The notes under the pieces are model-generated. The model saw nothing but the letters and a program-made list of their open reading frames with translations, did no database searches and was not told the DNA's origin. Both the position numbers and the translations under genes were made by a program. This document shows positions 32,841-41,703 of a stretch of 64,000 bases of DNA, piece after piece. Source of the stretch: Armatimonas rosea (GTDB lineage: Bacteria; Armatimonadota; Armatimonadia; Armatimonadales; Armatimonadaceae); the NCBI RefSeq assembly GCF_014202505.1, contig NZ_JACHGW010000004.1, positions 124,001 to 188,000 on the forward strand, given 5' to 3'. The first letter of the stretch is position 1. Each line of letters starts with the position of its first letter.

Positions 32841-35249
32841 ATGCAGAAACCTACGTCTTCGTCGCCGCCCCCGCCCACAGCCCAGCAAAAAGCCAGTGTG
32901 CTCTTCAACCAGGCCATTCAAGCCACGCGTCAGGGAAAGCTCGCGCAGGCAGAGAAGCTCTACCGCCAGATGCTGGAGCAGGACCCCAAGGCCACCGTGG
33001 GCTGGATGAACCTGGCACTTCTCTTGGGACAACAAAAACGCCACGACGAAGCCATTGCGACCGCGCAGAAGGCAGTTCGACTGGAGCCCAAGGAGGGCCT
33101 CTACAAAGCGACCTTAGCGAGCTTGGAGTGGAACGCGGGCCGCACCGACGAGGCCATTGTCTCGGCCAAAGAGGCGCTAGCGGTCGCGCCCAAGAGCCTG
33201 GATGCCCTGCGGACACTCGGTGGGGCTCTGGTCTCCCAGAAACGCTTCGCCGACGCCGTCCCCTACCTCAAGACCTGGGCCGAGCTCCAGCCTAAAGACC
33301 CCGCGCCGCTGGGGGCGCTCGCCACGATTCAGGTCCAGGCAAAGCTGCCCACGGATGCCCTAGTCACCCTTCGGACCATGACCAAGCGCTTTCCCAAGGA
33401 AGCCAATGCGTTTCTGATGCGCGCGGATCTGGCGGGGCGGCTGGCGACCGAGCGGAAAGACAAGAAGCTGTTTCTAGAGGCGCGCGATAGCTACTCCCGC
33501 GCCTTCACGCTCAATCCCAAGAACCTCCAGGCGGGCTACAATGCGGCGGTCTCCGCCGACCAAGCCGGGGAGCACTCCGAGGCGCTCATGCTTCTGGAGA
33601 AGCTCCGGGAGCGCTTCCCCAACGCCGCGATGGTGCGCCATAGCCTCGCGCTAGCCTATCTCCGCGACACGCGGCGCACCCCCGGCGACCGGGTGGCACT
33701 GGGGCTGAAAGAGGCCGAGGCCGCTGTCGGCCGAGAGCCCAAGAACCCGGACTATGCCGCGACCCTGGGCTACATGGTGCTCTCACAGGGCAGCTCCAAG
33801 GAGCTGGGGCAGCGGGCTGCAAAGGTCTTTGAGGGTGCCCTCAAGCTCGATCCCAAGAATATCCGTGCCAAGCAGGGGCTGGCAGAGTCGTATCTGGTGC
33901 AGTCCGAGTGGGAGAAAGCCCTGCCCCTGCTCAAGGAACAGCTAGCTGCACAGCCCGACGACGACACGCTGCGACACCGGCTGGCGGCGACGCTCCAGGC
34001 CGCCGGCAGGCGCTCTGAGGCGGCGGTCGAGCTCAGGACGATCGCCAAGCGCAATCCTAAGGACACCAAGACTCTCAAGGACCTTGCACGCCTCTTTGAG
34101 CAGGATGGCCAGCCCGACGAAGCCGAGAAGACGCTGGAGGAGGCCCGGCAGCGCGACCCACAGGACCTGGAGACCCAGCTTGCACAGGCGGGCCTGGCCA
34201 CGCGGCGGAAGCAGTACGAGAAAGCGCTCCTTGCCTACAACGCCGTGCTCGCAAAGCAGCCCGCCAACGCAGACGCGCACGCCGGTCTCATCGGTGTCTA
34301 CGATGCGCAGGAGAATAAGACGGAGGCGCTGGCGGCTCGGGAGCGCTGGGTCAAGGCCGATCCCAAGAACAACCAGGCACGCTATGAGCTGGGGCTGCTC
34401 TACTCCAACCAGGGCCGCGACGACGACGCGTTGCGGATGCTGCGCTCTCTCACCCTACGCCAGGGCGACCCCAACCGCGATCTCTACCGCCAAGCGCTCC
34501 CCGAGTTCTACCGCCGGAAGAACCGCTTCGCCGAGGAGGCCAGTGAGCTGCGGCATCTCACGACCGAGGAGCCCACCAACGACGCCTTTCGTTTGCGGCT
34601 CGCGGAGGCCCTGGAGCGTGCGGGGAAGCCAAGTGAAGCCGAGGAGACCTACAAGACCCTGATCGCCCGTGCGCCCACCAACGACCTGCGCTACAACCTG
34701 GCGCTCATTGGCCTGCACGAGCGGACCGGGAAGGTCGACCAGGCAATCCAGGAGCTTGAGGAGCTCATCGCGATACGCACGAGCTCTGTCGAGGCGCGCA
34801 CCCAGCTGATCCGGATGCGCAAGGAGCAAAAACGCCCCGAGCTCGCAGTCGATTTCTTTGAGAAGGTCGCCTTGAGCGAGGCAGGACAGCCCAATATCCT
34901 GCTCTGCCGCGCTCTGGATGAGCTGTGCCAAGAGCTGAAGCTGCCCGAGCGCTACCTTGCCTTTACCCAGAAGTCCCTTGAGGTCTATCCCAAGAGCAAC
35001 CTCGCCTGGAAGCGTCGGGGTCAGTCCCTAGACGCAGCCAAGCGCTATTCGGAGTCTGTGGCCGCGTTTGAGAAGGCCGGTGAGCTCGATACGCGTGACC
35101 CGGAGGCCCCGTTTCTGCTCGGGCGGCTTCAGGAGGCGCAGGGCAAGAAGGCAGAGGCCATCGCTGCCTACACCGCCTCAATAAAACGACAGCGCACCGA
35201 CCCTGCGGTCGATGCGCTGAAGCGGCTTGGAGCGCCAGTGCCGAAGTAG
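32841..35249 (+). CDS. Large TPR-repeat protein
   Basis: 802 residues built almost wholly of tetratricopeptide repeats (about 20 of the 34-residue unit; for example AEKLYRQMLEQDPKATVGWM and DAVPYLKTWAELQPKDPAPL). No signal peptide or membrane segment is seen, so it should be a cytoplasmic scaffold. Start ATG 32841 (MQKPTSSSPPP) is chosen because the in-frame extension overlaps cdd. The partner is unknown. Confidence 0.82.
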   Translation: MQKPTSSSPPPPTAQQKASVLFNQAIQATRQGKLAQAEKLYRQMLEQDPKATVGWMNLALLLGQQKRHDEAIATAQKAVRLEPKEGLYKATLASLEWNAGRTDEAIVSAKEALAVAPKSLDALRTLGGALVSQKRFADAVPYLKTWAELQPKDPAPLGALATIQVQAKLPTDALVTLRTMTKRFPKEANAFLMRADLAGRLATERKDKKLFLEARDSYSRAFTLNPKNLQAGYNAAVSADQAGEHSEALMLLEKLRERFPNAAMVRHSLALAYLRDTRRTPGDRVALGLKEAEAAVGREPKNPDYAATLGYMVLSQGSSKELGQRAAKVFEGALKLDPKNIRAKQGLAESYLVQSEWEKALPLLKEQLAAQPDDDTLRHRLAATLQAAGRRSEAAVELRTIAKRNPKDTKTLKDLARLFEQDGQPDEAEKTLEEARQRDPQDLETQLAQAGLATRRKQYEKALLAYNAVLAKQPANADAHAGLIGVYDAQENKTEALAARERWVKADPKNNQARYELGLLYSNQGRDDDALRMLRSLTLRQGDPNRDLYRQALPEFYRRKNRFAEEASELRHLTTEEPTNDAFRLRLAEALERAGKPSEAEETYKTLIARAPTNDLRYNLALIGLHERTGKVDQAIQELEELIAIRTSSVEARTQLIRMRKEQKRPELAVDFFEKVALSEAGQPNILLCRALDELCQELKLPERYLAFTQKSLEVYPKSNLAWKRRGQSLDAAKRYSESVAAFEKAGELDTRDPEAPFLLGRLQEAQGKKAEAIAAYTASIKRQRTDPAVDALKRLGAPVPK

Positions 35250-35257
35250 CACCCGGC

Positions 35258-35959
35258 TCAGACGGTCTTAAGATCGCGGAGCATGGGGCGAATCACCAGC
35301 CCGATCAGGATCACGACCGCACTGACCATCCAGAGGCTCGCCCAGACAATCGCAGGAATCCAGGTCGCCTGCTGCATGTTCATGGCATCGGTGTGGACAT
35401 TGGTCTGGGCGGAGAGCAGGAAGAGCGTCTTGAGGTCGTAGAAGGCGTTGAGGACGCACTGCACCCCCAGAAACCCGACCAGCAGCTCCTGGTTAGGCCG
35501 AGCGAGCTTCTTCGCCGCTAGCAGGAGCGCTCCAGCGATCGGCACACCGGTCACCAGGGCAAACCAGGCACCAGGAGCGCTCGCCAGCCCAAAAACCGCC
35601 AAGGGAAGGGTCAGCGCGACACAGGCTCCCATAACCGTCAAGAGCCGCTTGGGCGCGATGCCACGGCGGAGACCAGCGAGGATCAGGGCACCAAAGAGGG
35701 TCGCCCCAAGATAGCCCGCCGCATTGATCACCGCCCCGACGCCGCCACGGGTCAGGGTAACCCCAGAGCCATCCGGTGAGACTCCCAGCGCCGTGGGCAG
35801 CCCCCCAGTGAGGAGCGCCGCCAGCGCATGACCGCCTTCATGGATAAAGGTCACAAAGAGACGCGCAGGGTAGGTCAGGAAACCGGCATACGGGACAAAC
35901 GAGAGCGCGATTGTCAGAACGGCCCCCAAGAGGATACTACGGGTTGTATTGGCTTTCAT
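35258..35959 (-). CDS. M50B-type membrane metallopeptidase
   Basis: 233 residues with about six hydrophobic segments. The zinc motif HExxH appears as FIHEGGHALAALL near residue 40, and a second conserved block NAFYDLKTLFLLS lies near 165. This matches the peptidase M50B-like (S2P-related) family. It may cleave membrane-bound substrates or be a non-site-2 relative of unknown target. It is leadered: a TATAAT box lies 16 bases upstream and AGGAAAA serves as Shine-Dalgarno. Confidence 0.78.
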   Translation of the reverse strand: MKANTTRSILLGAVLTIALSFVPYAGFLTYPARLFVTFIHEGGHALAALLTGGLPTALGVSPDGSGVTLTRGGVGAVINAAGYLGATLFGALILAGLRRGIAPKRLLTVMGACVALTLPLAVFGLASAPGAWFALVTGVPIAGALLLAAKKLARPNQELLVGFLGVQCVLNAFYDLKTLFLLSAQTNVHTDAMNMQQATWIPAIVWASLWMVSAVVILIGLVIRPMLRDLKTV

Positions 35960-35975
35960 GGTTTTTTCCTACTCT

Positions 35976-35981
35976 ATTATA
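35976..35981 (-). promoter_or_regulatory. -10 box TATAAT of the M50-type gene
   Basis: Minus-strand TATAAT at 35981-35976, 16 bases before ATG 35959, leaving a leader of about ten bases with a purine-rich AGGAAAAAA. Confidence 0.5.
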
Positions 35982-35994
35982 CGGCTAAACAAGA

Positions 35995-36750
35995 CTAAAT
36001 CGTTCCCCCGCGCTGGAGGTACTCTCGCGCCGCCTCTCGGACCTGGGGCGAGGGCGACTCTAAGTGAATCCGAGCCACAGCGCCGCTTCCAGACTCCCCG
36101 GCACTAGCGAGGGTGAGCAAGATCGCAACGGTCGCCTCCTCGGAGATATCGCGCAGGAGCCGCTGGTTGAGGTAGGCCCGGTTCTCGACGCTCAGTGCCT
36201 GTGCCTCAGTCGTGGTCAGGCGGGGAAGGAGCCGCGCAAGAAACGTCTCCTCCGCCCTGTCCCACGCAGCGTGCACCTCCGTAAGCGTCCCCCGTGGAAC
36301 CTGCCGCGCGACATCGAGCACCAAGGGAACGAGGCGCGTCTCCTTGACCTGCGACACCAGGGTGGTCAGTCCCAACACCAGATTTCTCTGCATGCGCTCC
36401 TCCCGCTCCCGTATCTGCTCCTGGTGTTTCCCAATACTTACCAGCCAAATGCCCGCAAACAGTACCAGAAAGAAATCCGACGTTTGCAATGGTCCTGAGA
36501 GAATAATCCACGGGACACCGATCAAAATAGCTACCACTAACACGACTAACACGACCGTCACACGTTCTTTGGTCCACCAGCGAACGCGCTTGGGATTTTC
36601 CAATAGCACTGCGCAGGCCGCCAGAGCAGGCTCAAGCTCCATGCCGTCGGTGAGGCGCACCGGGGGAAGATTTGAGTCCGCGAGACGCTCACGAAGCTCC
36701 CGCACAAGTGCAACTTGCGGTTCCTGAGGTTGCCTTTCCATCTGGTTCAT
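35995..36750 (-). CDS. Membrane protein of unknown function
   Basis: 251 residues, not recognised. Two adjacent transmembrane helices (about 65-105: VTVVLVVLVVAILIGVPWII and FFLVLFAGIWLVSIG) are followed by a helical domain (REREERMQRNLVLGLTTLV, RLLPRLTTTEAQALSVENR) that ends with a HEAT-like pair. The ATG overlaps the stop of the upstream orphan gene as ATGA, so the two form an operon. Confidence 0.55.
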   Translation of the reverse strand: MNQMERQPQEPQVALVRELRERLADSNLPPVRLTDGMELEPALAACAVLLENPKRVRWWTKERVTVVLVVLVVAILIGVPWIILSGPLQTSDFFLVLFAGIWLVSIGKHQEQIREREERMQRNLVLGLTTLVSQVKETRLVPLVLDVARQVPRGTLTEVHAAWDRAEETFLARLLPRLTTTEAQALSVENRAYLNQRLLRDISEEATVAILLTLASAGESGSGAVARIHLESPSPQVREAAREYLQRGGTI

Positions 36751-37310
36751 GGCGTGGGCCGGGCGGGGAAGCGCCGCTGGATACGCGCTAGCTCACGGGT
36801 CAGGGCCGGTGAGTCGTGCGTCATCAAGAGAGCCTTCGTAGCCTCGTCGCCGAAGCGGTGGACGAAGTGTGCCACCTGGAATCGGTGGGCTTGCAGGACG
36901 ATTAGAGCGCCCTCGCGGCGGAGATTCGCGACCAAGAACGCCTTCCAGCGTAGCGTGAAAAACAGCCCCATCGACGCGCGCGGCGGCAGGTTGGTCTTCG
37001 CGAGCCAGGGGTCGTCGTAGCGTGGAGCAAGAACCGATGCGGCATGCGGGGGTAAGAAACAGAGCAAAAACGCCATGCGGGTCGCCGCAAGGCTGTCGGC
37101 TCCCGGTTCGGGGTGTGTCTCCGCGAGGCGAGGATCGTCGAGAAAGGCCACAAGCTGAGTGTGGTCTAAACTGGCTAGCGCGGCGCGAAGGCCAGCGTTT
37201 TCGGGAGGAGCTGGCGGCAAGCCCGAGGCACTCGACGACTTGATTTGCTCAATCATTGCAACACAAAAGCTCTCCCACTCTGCCCACGCGGTTTCCAGCG
37301 GCTCGTCCAT
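36747..37310 (-). CDS. Protein of unknown function
   Basis: 187 residues, soluble, not recognised. Mostly helical with Trp-rich N-terminus (AWAEWESFCVAMIEQ) and a C-terminal RFQVAHFVHRFGDEATKALL segment. The first gene of a two-gene operon with the membrane protein at 35995. TAGAAT lies 6 bases upstream of the ATG. Confidence 0.5.
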   Translation of the reverse strand: MDEPLETAWAEWESFCVAMIEQIKSSSASGLPPAPPENAGLRAALASLDHTQLVAFLDDPRLAETHPEPGADSLAATRMAFLLCFLPPHAASVLAPRYDDPWLAKTNLPPRASMGLFFTLRWKAFLVANLRREGALIVLQAHRFQVAHFVHRFGDEATKALLMTHDSPALTRELARIQRRFPARPTP

Positions 37311-37316
37311 GGCTGT

Positions 37317-37322
37317 ATTCTA
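37317..37322 (-). promoter_or_regulatory. -10 box TAGAAT of the orphan operon
   Basis: Minus-strand TAGAAT ends 6 bases before ATG 37310. Confidence 0.5.
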
Positions 37323-37361
37323 GCGTGAAAAATCATACTTGGCGGCCGGCGTCCCCCTGCC

Positions 37362-37367
37362 TACAAT
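37362..37367 (+). promoter_or_regulatory. -10 box TACAAT of the divergent orphan operon
   Basis: TACAAT ends 9 bases before ATG 37377. Confidence 0.45.
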
Positions 37368-37376
37368 GACGCCACA

Positions 37377-38054
37377 ATGGTCGAGCTTTGGTTTACACCG
37401 CGTAGCAATGTCACGATTCACCCGCACAAGTGGACCTACCGGCTCTCGCTGGCGCACATCGACGGCTGGCGGAACCTGGACGATGTAGTACAGGTGGCCC
37501 TGGCACGTGGGGGCTATAGCCAGGAGTACGCGGGGATTGCACACTGCCGCGACGACGCCCACCGGGGAAAGATGCAGTTCTGGCGGATGCAGTGGACCGA
37601 TAAAACGGGGCCACGCGGCAAGGTTCGCCAGTTCCATTTTCCAGAGGAGGACTACCTGGCCACCCTAAGCGCACGCCTCCTGCTCGACGGTCGCATCGAG
37701 GATGCAGAGCGGGTTCGAGGGCTTGCACTGGCCCCCCTGCCCGATGTGACTCTCCTCCCCGTCCCCGATCCCTACGAGCTCTCGAACTACAGCTTCAACC
37801 ACCAATTCACCTACGACGTGCGCCACGCTGTCCGGCTGATCCTCGACCAGCGGGACTTTGCGCTGGCCCAACAGCGTGCCGAGAGCCGTGAGGGGTACAC
37901 CGTGGCAGATGGGAGCCGGCTGGAGTATCTTTCGGGAGGGCAGCTTCGCCTGCACCTACCGAGAGGACATTCGCACGAAGTCCCGGAGGCGCTCTACAGT
38001 TCCCTTGTCGCACGGCTCCCTCAGGAGGTGGAAAAGTGGACTGCGAGTCACTAA
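37377..38054 (+). CDS. Protein of unknown function
   Basis: 225 residues, soluble, not recognised. A Trp/His-rich N-terminus (WFTPRSNVTIHPHKWTYRL) and a motif SNYSFNHQFTYDVRHAVRL in the middle are the most distinctive parts. Its 3' end overlaps the next gene by 19 bases and carries that gene's Shine-Dalgarno, so the three genes from 37377 to 39312 form one operon. Confidence 0.5.
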   Translation: MVELWFTPRSNVTIHPHKWTYRLSLAHIDGWRNLDDVVQVALARGGYSQEYAGIAHCRDDAHRGKMQFWRMQWTDKTGPRGKVRQFHFPEEDYLATLSARLLLDGRIEDAERVRGLALAPLPDVTLLPVPDPYELSNYSFNHQFTYDVRHAVRLILDQRDFALAQQRAESREGYTVADGSRLEYLSGGQLRLHLPRGHSHEVPEALYSSLVARLPQEVEKWTASH

Positions 38055-38473
38055 AAAAACGATTAGATGAGGCGGGGTGCTCCGAGTCGAACTACAGTAT
38101 TGGGTGCCGCAACGACGATACCTTTGCGCTGGAGAAGTTCGGCGACGAGTGGTGGGTTTTCTACACCGAGCGCGGTAGCGTGAGCGATCCTGAGTTTCGC
38201 TCGGAGAGTGAAGACGCCGCCTGCGCGTATCTCTGGGAGAAGATGCAGCACATCCGCCACGATCACTTAGTAGGAACCTTCTCCGACCCCGATGAAGCAC
38301 GGGAGTTTGTCGCATGGCTGGAGCGCCAGGGGCTCGCCCACTCCTACAATCCCATACCGGAGCCCGTCGTCACCCCGACGATGCACCGTATCTTTGTTCA
38401 CGGCACGGCGGTCTTTGCGGTGCGAAAGTTCTTTCCAAATCTCCCTATCCGGCGCTGGAAGGCTGGCACATAG
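38036..38473 (+). CDS. Small acidic protein of unknown function, immunity-protein-like
   Basis: 145 residues from GTG 38036, with an excellent Shine-Dalgarno AGGAGGT (38023-38029). The segment LEKFGDEWWVFYTERGSVSD and ESEDAACAYLWEKMQ looks like small alpha+beta immunity or SMI1-type proteins; I cannot name the family with confidence. The C-terminus (MHRIFVHGTAVFAVRKF) is a separate motif. The stop TAG overlaps the next start (TAGTG). Confidence 0.45.
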   Translation: MDCESLKKRLDEAGCSESNYSIGCRNDDTFALEKFGDEWWVFYTERGSVSDPEFRSESEDAACAYLWEKMQHIRHDHLVGTFSDPDEAREFVAWLERQGLAHSYNPIPEPVVTPTMHRIFVHGTAVFAVRKFFPNLPIRRWKAGT

Positions 38474-39312
38474 TGGGACACAGCATCAGCGGCCTCCTTC
38501 TCAAGGGGCCCTACGAGCCGGTTCGAGCCGCGCAGCTCGGGATGCCGTCGCGCTCCCTCCCCTTTGACCTCACCCTCTTCTTCTGCGAGTGGCGCCTCGC
38601 GGAGTACTGGAGCCGGATCTTAGGGATTTCAGGCGAGCTCCCGATCCCAGACTCGATCGCGCCGCCCTATCCCCGCGACCAGGTTCTCATCACCCTGATG
38701 CAGACCATCACGCAGCAACCCGAGCCGCTATTTGCCATTCTTGCCACAGACTACTTCGGCGGAATCGGTAGCCAGGCCGCCTTTGTCTTTCAGGGCGAGA
38801 GGAGGGTCACGCCCGAGGGGGAGGACAGCATCAATGCCGCACTAGTGCGCCTCGGCGTGATCAGCGTTCCGGGCCACGATGCCTTCGAGACGCTAGGGCT
38901 CGACAAAATCCGCTCGATGCCCGACATTGACTTGCCCGAGTATGATGTTCCCACGCCGACCACCTACCCGCACCCTATCCCCGGCCTGCTTCCTCGGACA
39001 GAAAATGCGTTCTGGCTCGCGGCGGGAATCTCGGAGCTGTCGCTACGGCGCCTCGTCGACGAGCTCCCTCCCGACCACAGCCTCACGTTCTACGACCCTA
39101 CCTATCCCTCCCCCACCGACCCCGGCGCCTTTGTCACTGTCACGCATGGCCCCGTAGGAGGTTTTCTCTGCAGGCGCGCCAACCACGGCTGGCACACCCG
39201 GGCGGAGCCGATTCGGAAGGATGAAGCCCTTGCGCTCTTAGTCGCTGCCTCCCCACACCACGTCCCGCTCAACGCAACCGCGGCCACGGTTCACGTGCGC
39301 CCGCGGCGCTGA
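38473..39312 (+). CDS. Protein of unknown function
   Basis: 279 residues from GTG 38473, which overlaps the preceding stop by one base. No recognised domain. It contains a Trp-Arg block (FFCEWRLAEYWSRILG), a Gly-rich LATDYFGGIGSQAAFVFQ and a C-terminal half rich in Pro and His. A longer frame back to 38314 overlaps the preceding gene and is less likely. It is the third member of an orphan operon. Confidence 0.45.
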   Translation: MGHSISGLLLKGPYEPVRAAQLGMPSRSLPFDLTLFFCEWRLAEYWSRILGISGELPIPDSIAPPYPRDQVLITLMQTITQQPEPLFAILATDYFGGIGSQAAFVFQGERRVTPEGEDSINAALVRLGVISVPGHDAFETLGLDKIRSMPDIDLPEYDVPTPTTYPHPIPGLLPRTENAFWLAAGISELSLRRLVDELPPDHSLTFYDPTYPSPTDPGAFVTVTHGPVGGFLCRRANHGWHTRAEPIRKDEALALLVAASPHHVPLNATAATVHVRPRR

Positions 39313-39319
39313 GGGTGTC

Positions 39320-41515
39320 CTAGAGCTCGAAGAGGCTCATCTGGTGCTTGGCATCTTCGGCGGCCTTGCGTTTTGCGCCGGTGAGGGGCTTGGGGCAGAG
39401 CTTCTCGAAGTCCTCCCCAATCGCGGCTTCCAGGCGGAGGGCGAACTTGTAGAGCTTGGTCTGGTAGTATTCGATGTCTTCGTCGTGGTTGTAGTTCTCT
39501 GCCGAGACCAGCGCCTTATCGCCCTCGCGCTGGTAGATAATCGCGTAGTCCCCGACCGTCAGGCCGGCCATCGCCTCGGCGTTGCGCTTCTTGGCATCGC
39601 TGGTGAAGGTCTTGTCGGTCACCCGCTCGCGGCGGGAGATCTCCTCGATCCCAAGAGTCCGGTTCTCGATGGCATCCAAGAGCTCTTTGTAGCGCGCCGA
39701 GAGCCCCGCACGGTCGTCGTTGAGGAGGTAGTCCACGGCTTCGTAGAGGAACTTTTTCCCGAACTTCTCATCGGCGCGCGAGCGAAGGCTGGAGCCCTTG
39801 AAGGTCTTCTTGCCCTCATAGCTCACCAGCACGTAGTTCTTGGCCTTGAGCGAGAGCATCACCTGGTAGCGGCCATCGAAGGCGAGGCGGATTCCCTCCG
39901 GCAGGGTCGCGCCGATCTCGCCGATAAACGCCTCTTCCGCCGCCAGGCCCGTGATGCCGTCGGGTGCCTGGAAGTAGACCCCATCCGTGTCGATCTCGAT
40001 CACGGTCGCGCCGCGGTTTTCCAGCTCCTCGGCGATCTGCTTGACAATCACCTGCCCGATCTCGGTCACTCTTGCGGCGGCGGTGTAGTCGTTGAAGTAG
40101 AACGGGGCACCCAGGTAGCCGTAGAACGAGTTGATGAGCAGCTTGTAGGAGCCCTGGAGGCCATCCCAGTACGCCGATGCAATCTGGTTTTGGGCGGCCT
40201 CGTAGTCCTTGGCCTTGCGCTTTGCCATCAGGCGGCGGCGCGTCAGCTCCTTCAGAAGTGGCAGAAAGAGCCCGAGGGTGTCCGAGCTACTACTGACATT
40301 GTAGTTGAGCATGATGCTCGGGTAGAGGCTCTCGACATCCGCCTTGACGATCCCGCGGAGCAGGCCCGCGAGGCGCATCTCGGTGTAGCCGCCGCCGTAG
40401 GGCTGGCTGGGCTGCTGGCGTGGGATCGCGTGGCCCGCTTGCAGGTACGCCCGCACAAAGACCGAGTTGATCTTCTCTCCGCTCCCGGTCACCGCCACGG
40501 ACTGAAAGACATCGGGCACCATCTGGGTGGAGTAGAACTCTGTGGGCGTGACGATCTCCGCGAGGCGCCGGGTCTCGCGCACATCTCCGAGCGTGTAGGC
40601 CTTCACCCGCTCCGGGTCCGTGCGCCAGAGCGACGCGATCTCATCGTGGGGGATGTAGACCCGGTCGGGCTCGGCGATATGGTAGGTGCGGGCGCACTCC
40701 TTGAGGTTGTAGGAGCTGATCTCCCCGCGGGCCACATCGAAGCGCTGGGTCTGGAAGAGCGTGTCCAGCACGTGGCGTCCCCAGATAAAGTGCGGAATAA
40801 AGGGGCGCGTGTTGGCTCCCATCGCACAGTTGCGCTCGTTGCCCACCCCGATCTCGGACTGGTCGCGGCCCCACGGGAGCGCGATATGCAGCGCCTTTGC
40901 CCGCGCCCGAATCCAGGGGAGATCGAAGCCGTAGATATTGTGGCCCTCGATAATATCTGGGTCCCACTCCGCGACTAAGTGATTGAGCGCCCAGAGCATA
41001 TCTCGCTCCTCGCCAAAGAGCAGCTCCTCGTTGCCCACATTATCCGAGCAGGCGATCAGGAAGATGCGGGCGTCGGGCTCGTTTGGGGTAAACGTGGTGG
41101 TCTCGATATCCACCTGCATCCGGCGCACCTCGGTGAAGGCCATGCCCTTGAAGAGCGTCCGCCCCGTCCCGAGCAAGAACTGTTTCTGCGGCGAGCCATA
41201 CTGGAGAAAGTCCCGGCGCTCGTCGCGCAGGATCTGCCGCGCATCCAGGTAGGCACGCCAGCTCGGGAAGCGCACGAGCCGGCTGTAGCCCTCGCCCTCG
41301 AGAAGCACCTCTTCCCCCTGTGGCAAAAAGCGCTCGTCGCGCTGGATCAGCCACGGGATAAACGGAACCGTCTCTTGGTGCACCACTCCGTCGCGATCTC
41401 GCGAGAGTAAGGTCGCGCTATCTTGAGTCGTCTCCACCGCCACCAGCCGCGGGGTGGTATCGAGCCCATTTAAGGCAGCATCGAGGTGAATTTTATCCAG
41501 AGCGGGTACGGGCAC
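39320..41515 (-). CDS. Family B DNA polymerase
   Basis: 731 residues with a complete 3'-5' exonuclease (DIETT at 136-140, NIYGFD 193-198, YTLGD 307-311) and polymerase palm (motif A DVESLYPSIM at 393-402, motif B KLLINSFYGYLG at 458-469, motif C DTDG at 509-512). Motif C has Gly where Ser is common. The C-terminus QMSLFEL (725-731) fits a sliding-clamp-binding box like that of E. coli Pol II. Such enzymes serve in damage-tolerant or repair synthesis. The start is a GTG with TATAAT 5 bases upstream. Confidence 0.92.
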   Translation of the reverse strand: MPVPALDKIHLDAALNGLDTTPRLVAVETTQDSATLLSRDRDGVVHQETVPFIPWLIQRDERFLPQGEEVLLEGEGYSRLVRFPSWRAYLDARQILRDERRDFLQYGSPQKQFLLGTGRTLFKGMAFTEVRRMQVDIETTTFTPNEPDARIFLIACSDNVGNEELLFGEERDMLWALNHLVAEWDPDIIEGHNIYGFDLPWIRARAKALHIALPWGRDQSEIGVGNERNCAMGANTRPFIPHFIWGRHVLDTLFQTQRFDVARGEISSYNLKECARTYHIAEPDRVYIPHDEIASLWRTDPERVKAYTLGDVRETRRLAEIVTPTEFYSTQMVPDVFQSVAVTGSGEKINSVFVRAYLQAGHAIPRQQPSQPYGGGYTEMRLAGLLRGIVKADVESLYPSIMLNYNVSSSSDTLGLFLPLLKELTRRRLMAKRKAKDYEAAQNQIASAYWDGLQGSYKLLINSFYGYLGAPFYFNDYTAAARVTEIGQVIVKQIAEELENRGATVIEIDTDGVYFQAPDGITGLAAEEAFIGEIGATLPEGIRLAFDGRYQVMLSLKAKNYVLVSYEGKKTFKGSSLRSRADEKFGKKFLYEAVDYLLNDDRAGLSARYKELLDAIENRTLGIEEISRRERVTDKTFTSDAKKRNAEAMAGLTVGDYAIIYQREGDKALVSAENYNHDEDIEYYQTKLYKFALRLEAAIGEDFEKLCPKPLTGAKRKAAEDAKHQMSLFEL

Positions 41516-41520
41516 GGGGA

Positions 41521-41526
41521 ATTATA
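41521..41526 (-). promoter_or_regulatory. -10 box TATAAT of the DNA polymerase gene
   Basis: Minus-strand consensus TATAAT ends 5 bases before GTG 41515. Confidence 0.6.
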
Positions 41527-41624
41527 CCCCACGGTCTCTGAAGGCGTGAGACACAAGGTTATTTACTTAAATACGTTTAATTTTCCCGCTTGAAAAACAA
41601 TGTTTCCGAGAGAAAAATTACCTC

Positions 41625-41653
41625 TTGACATTATGTCTATAAGTATGTAAGAT
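41625..41653 (+). promoter_or_regulatory. Sigma-70-type promoter of the pilin operon
   Basis: TTGACA (41625-41630), a 17-base spacer, and TAAGAT (41648-41653). The leader of about 44 bases ends in a strong Shine-Dalgarno GAGGAGGT (41686-41693). This is the best consensus promoter in the window. Confidence 0.8.
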
Positions 41654-41703
41654 CGCGGTGTCTTCCCTTTTCGGGAGGCGATCCTGAGGAGGTACTTAGG
41701 TTT

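Noticed and set aside
38314-38472. A longer start for the orphan protein at 38473
   Set aside because: It would overlap the preceding gene by about 160 bases; GTG 38473 gives the normal one-base overlap.
39344-40978. A 544-codon plus-strand frame opposite the DNA polymerase gene
   Set aside because: The polymerase motifs on the minus strand are complete; the plus-strand frame is an antisense shadow without motifs.
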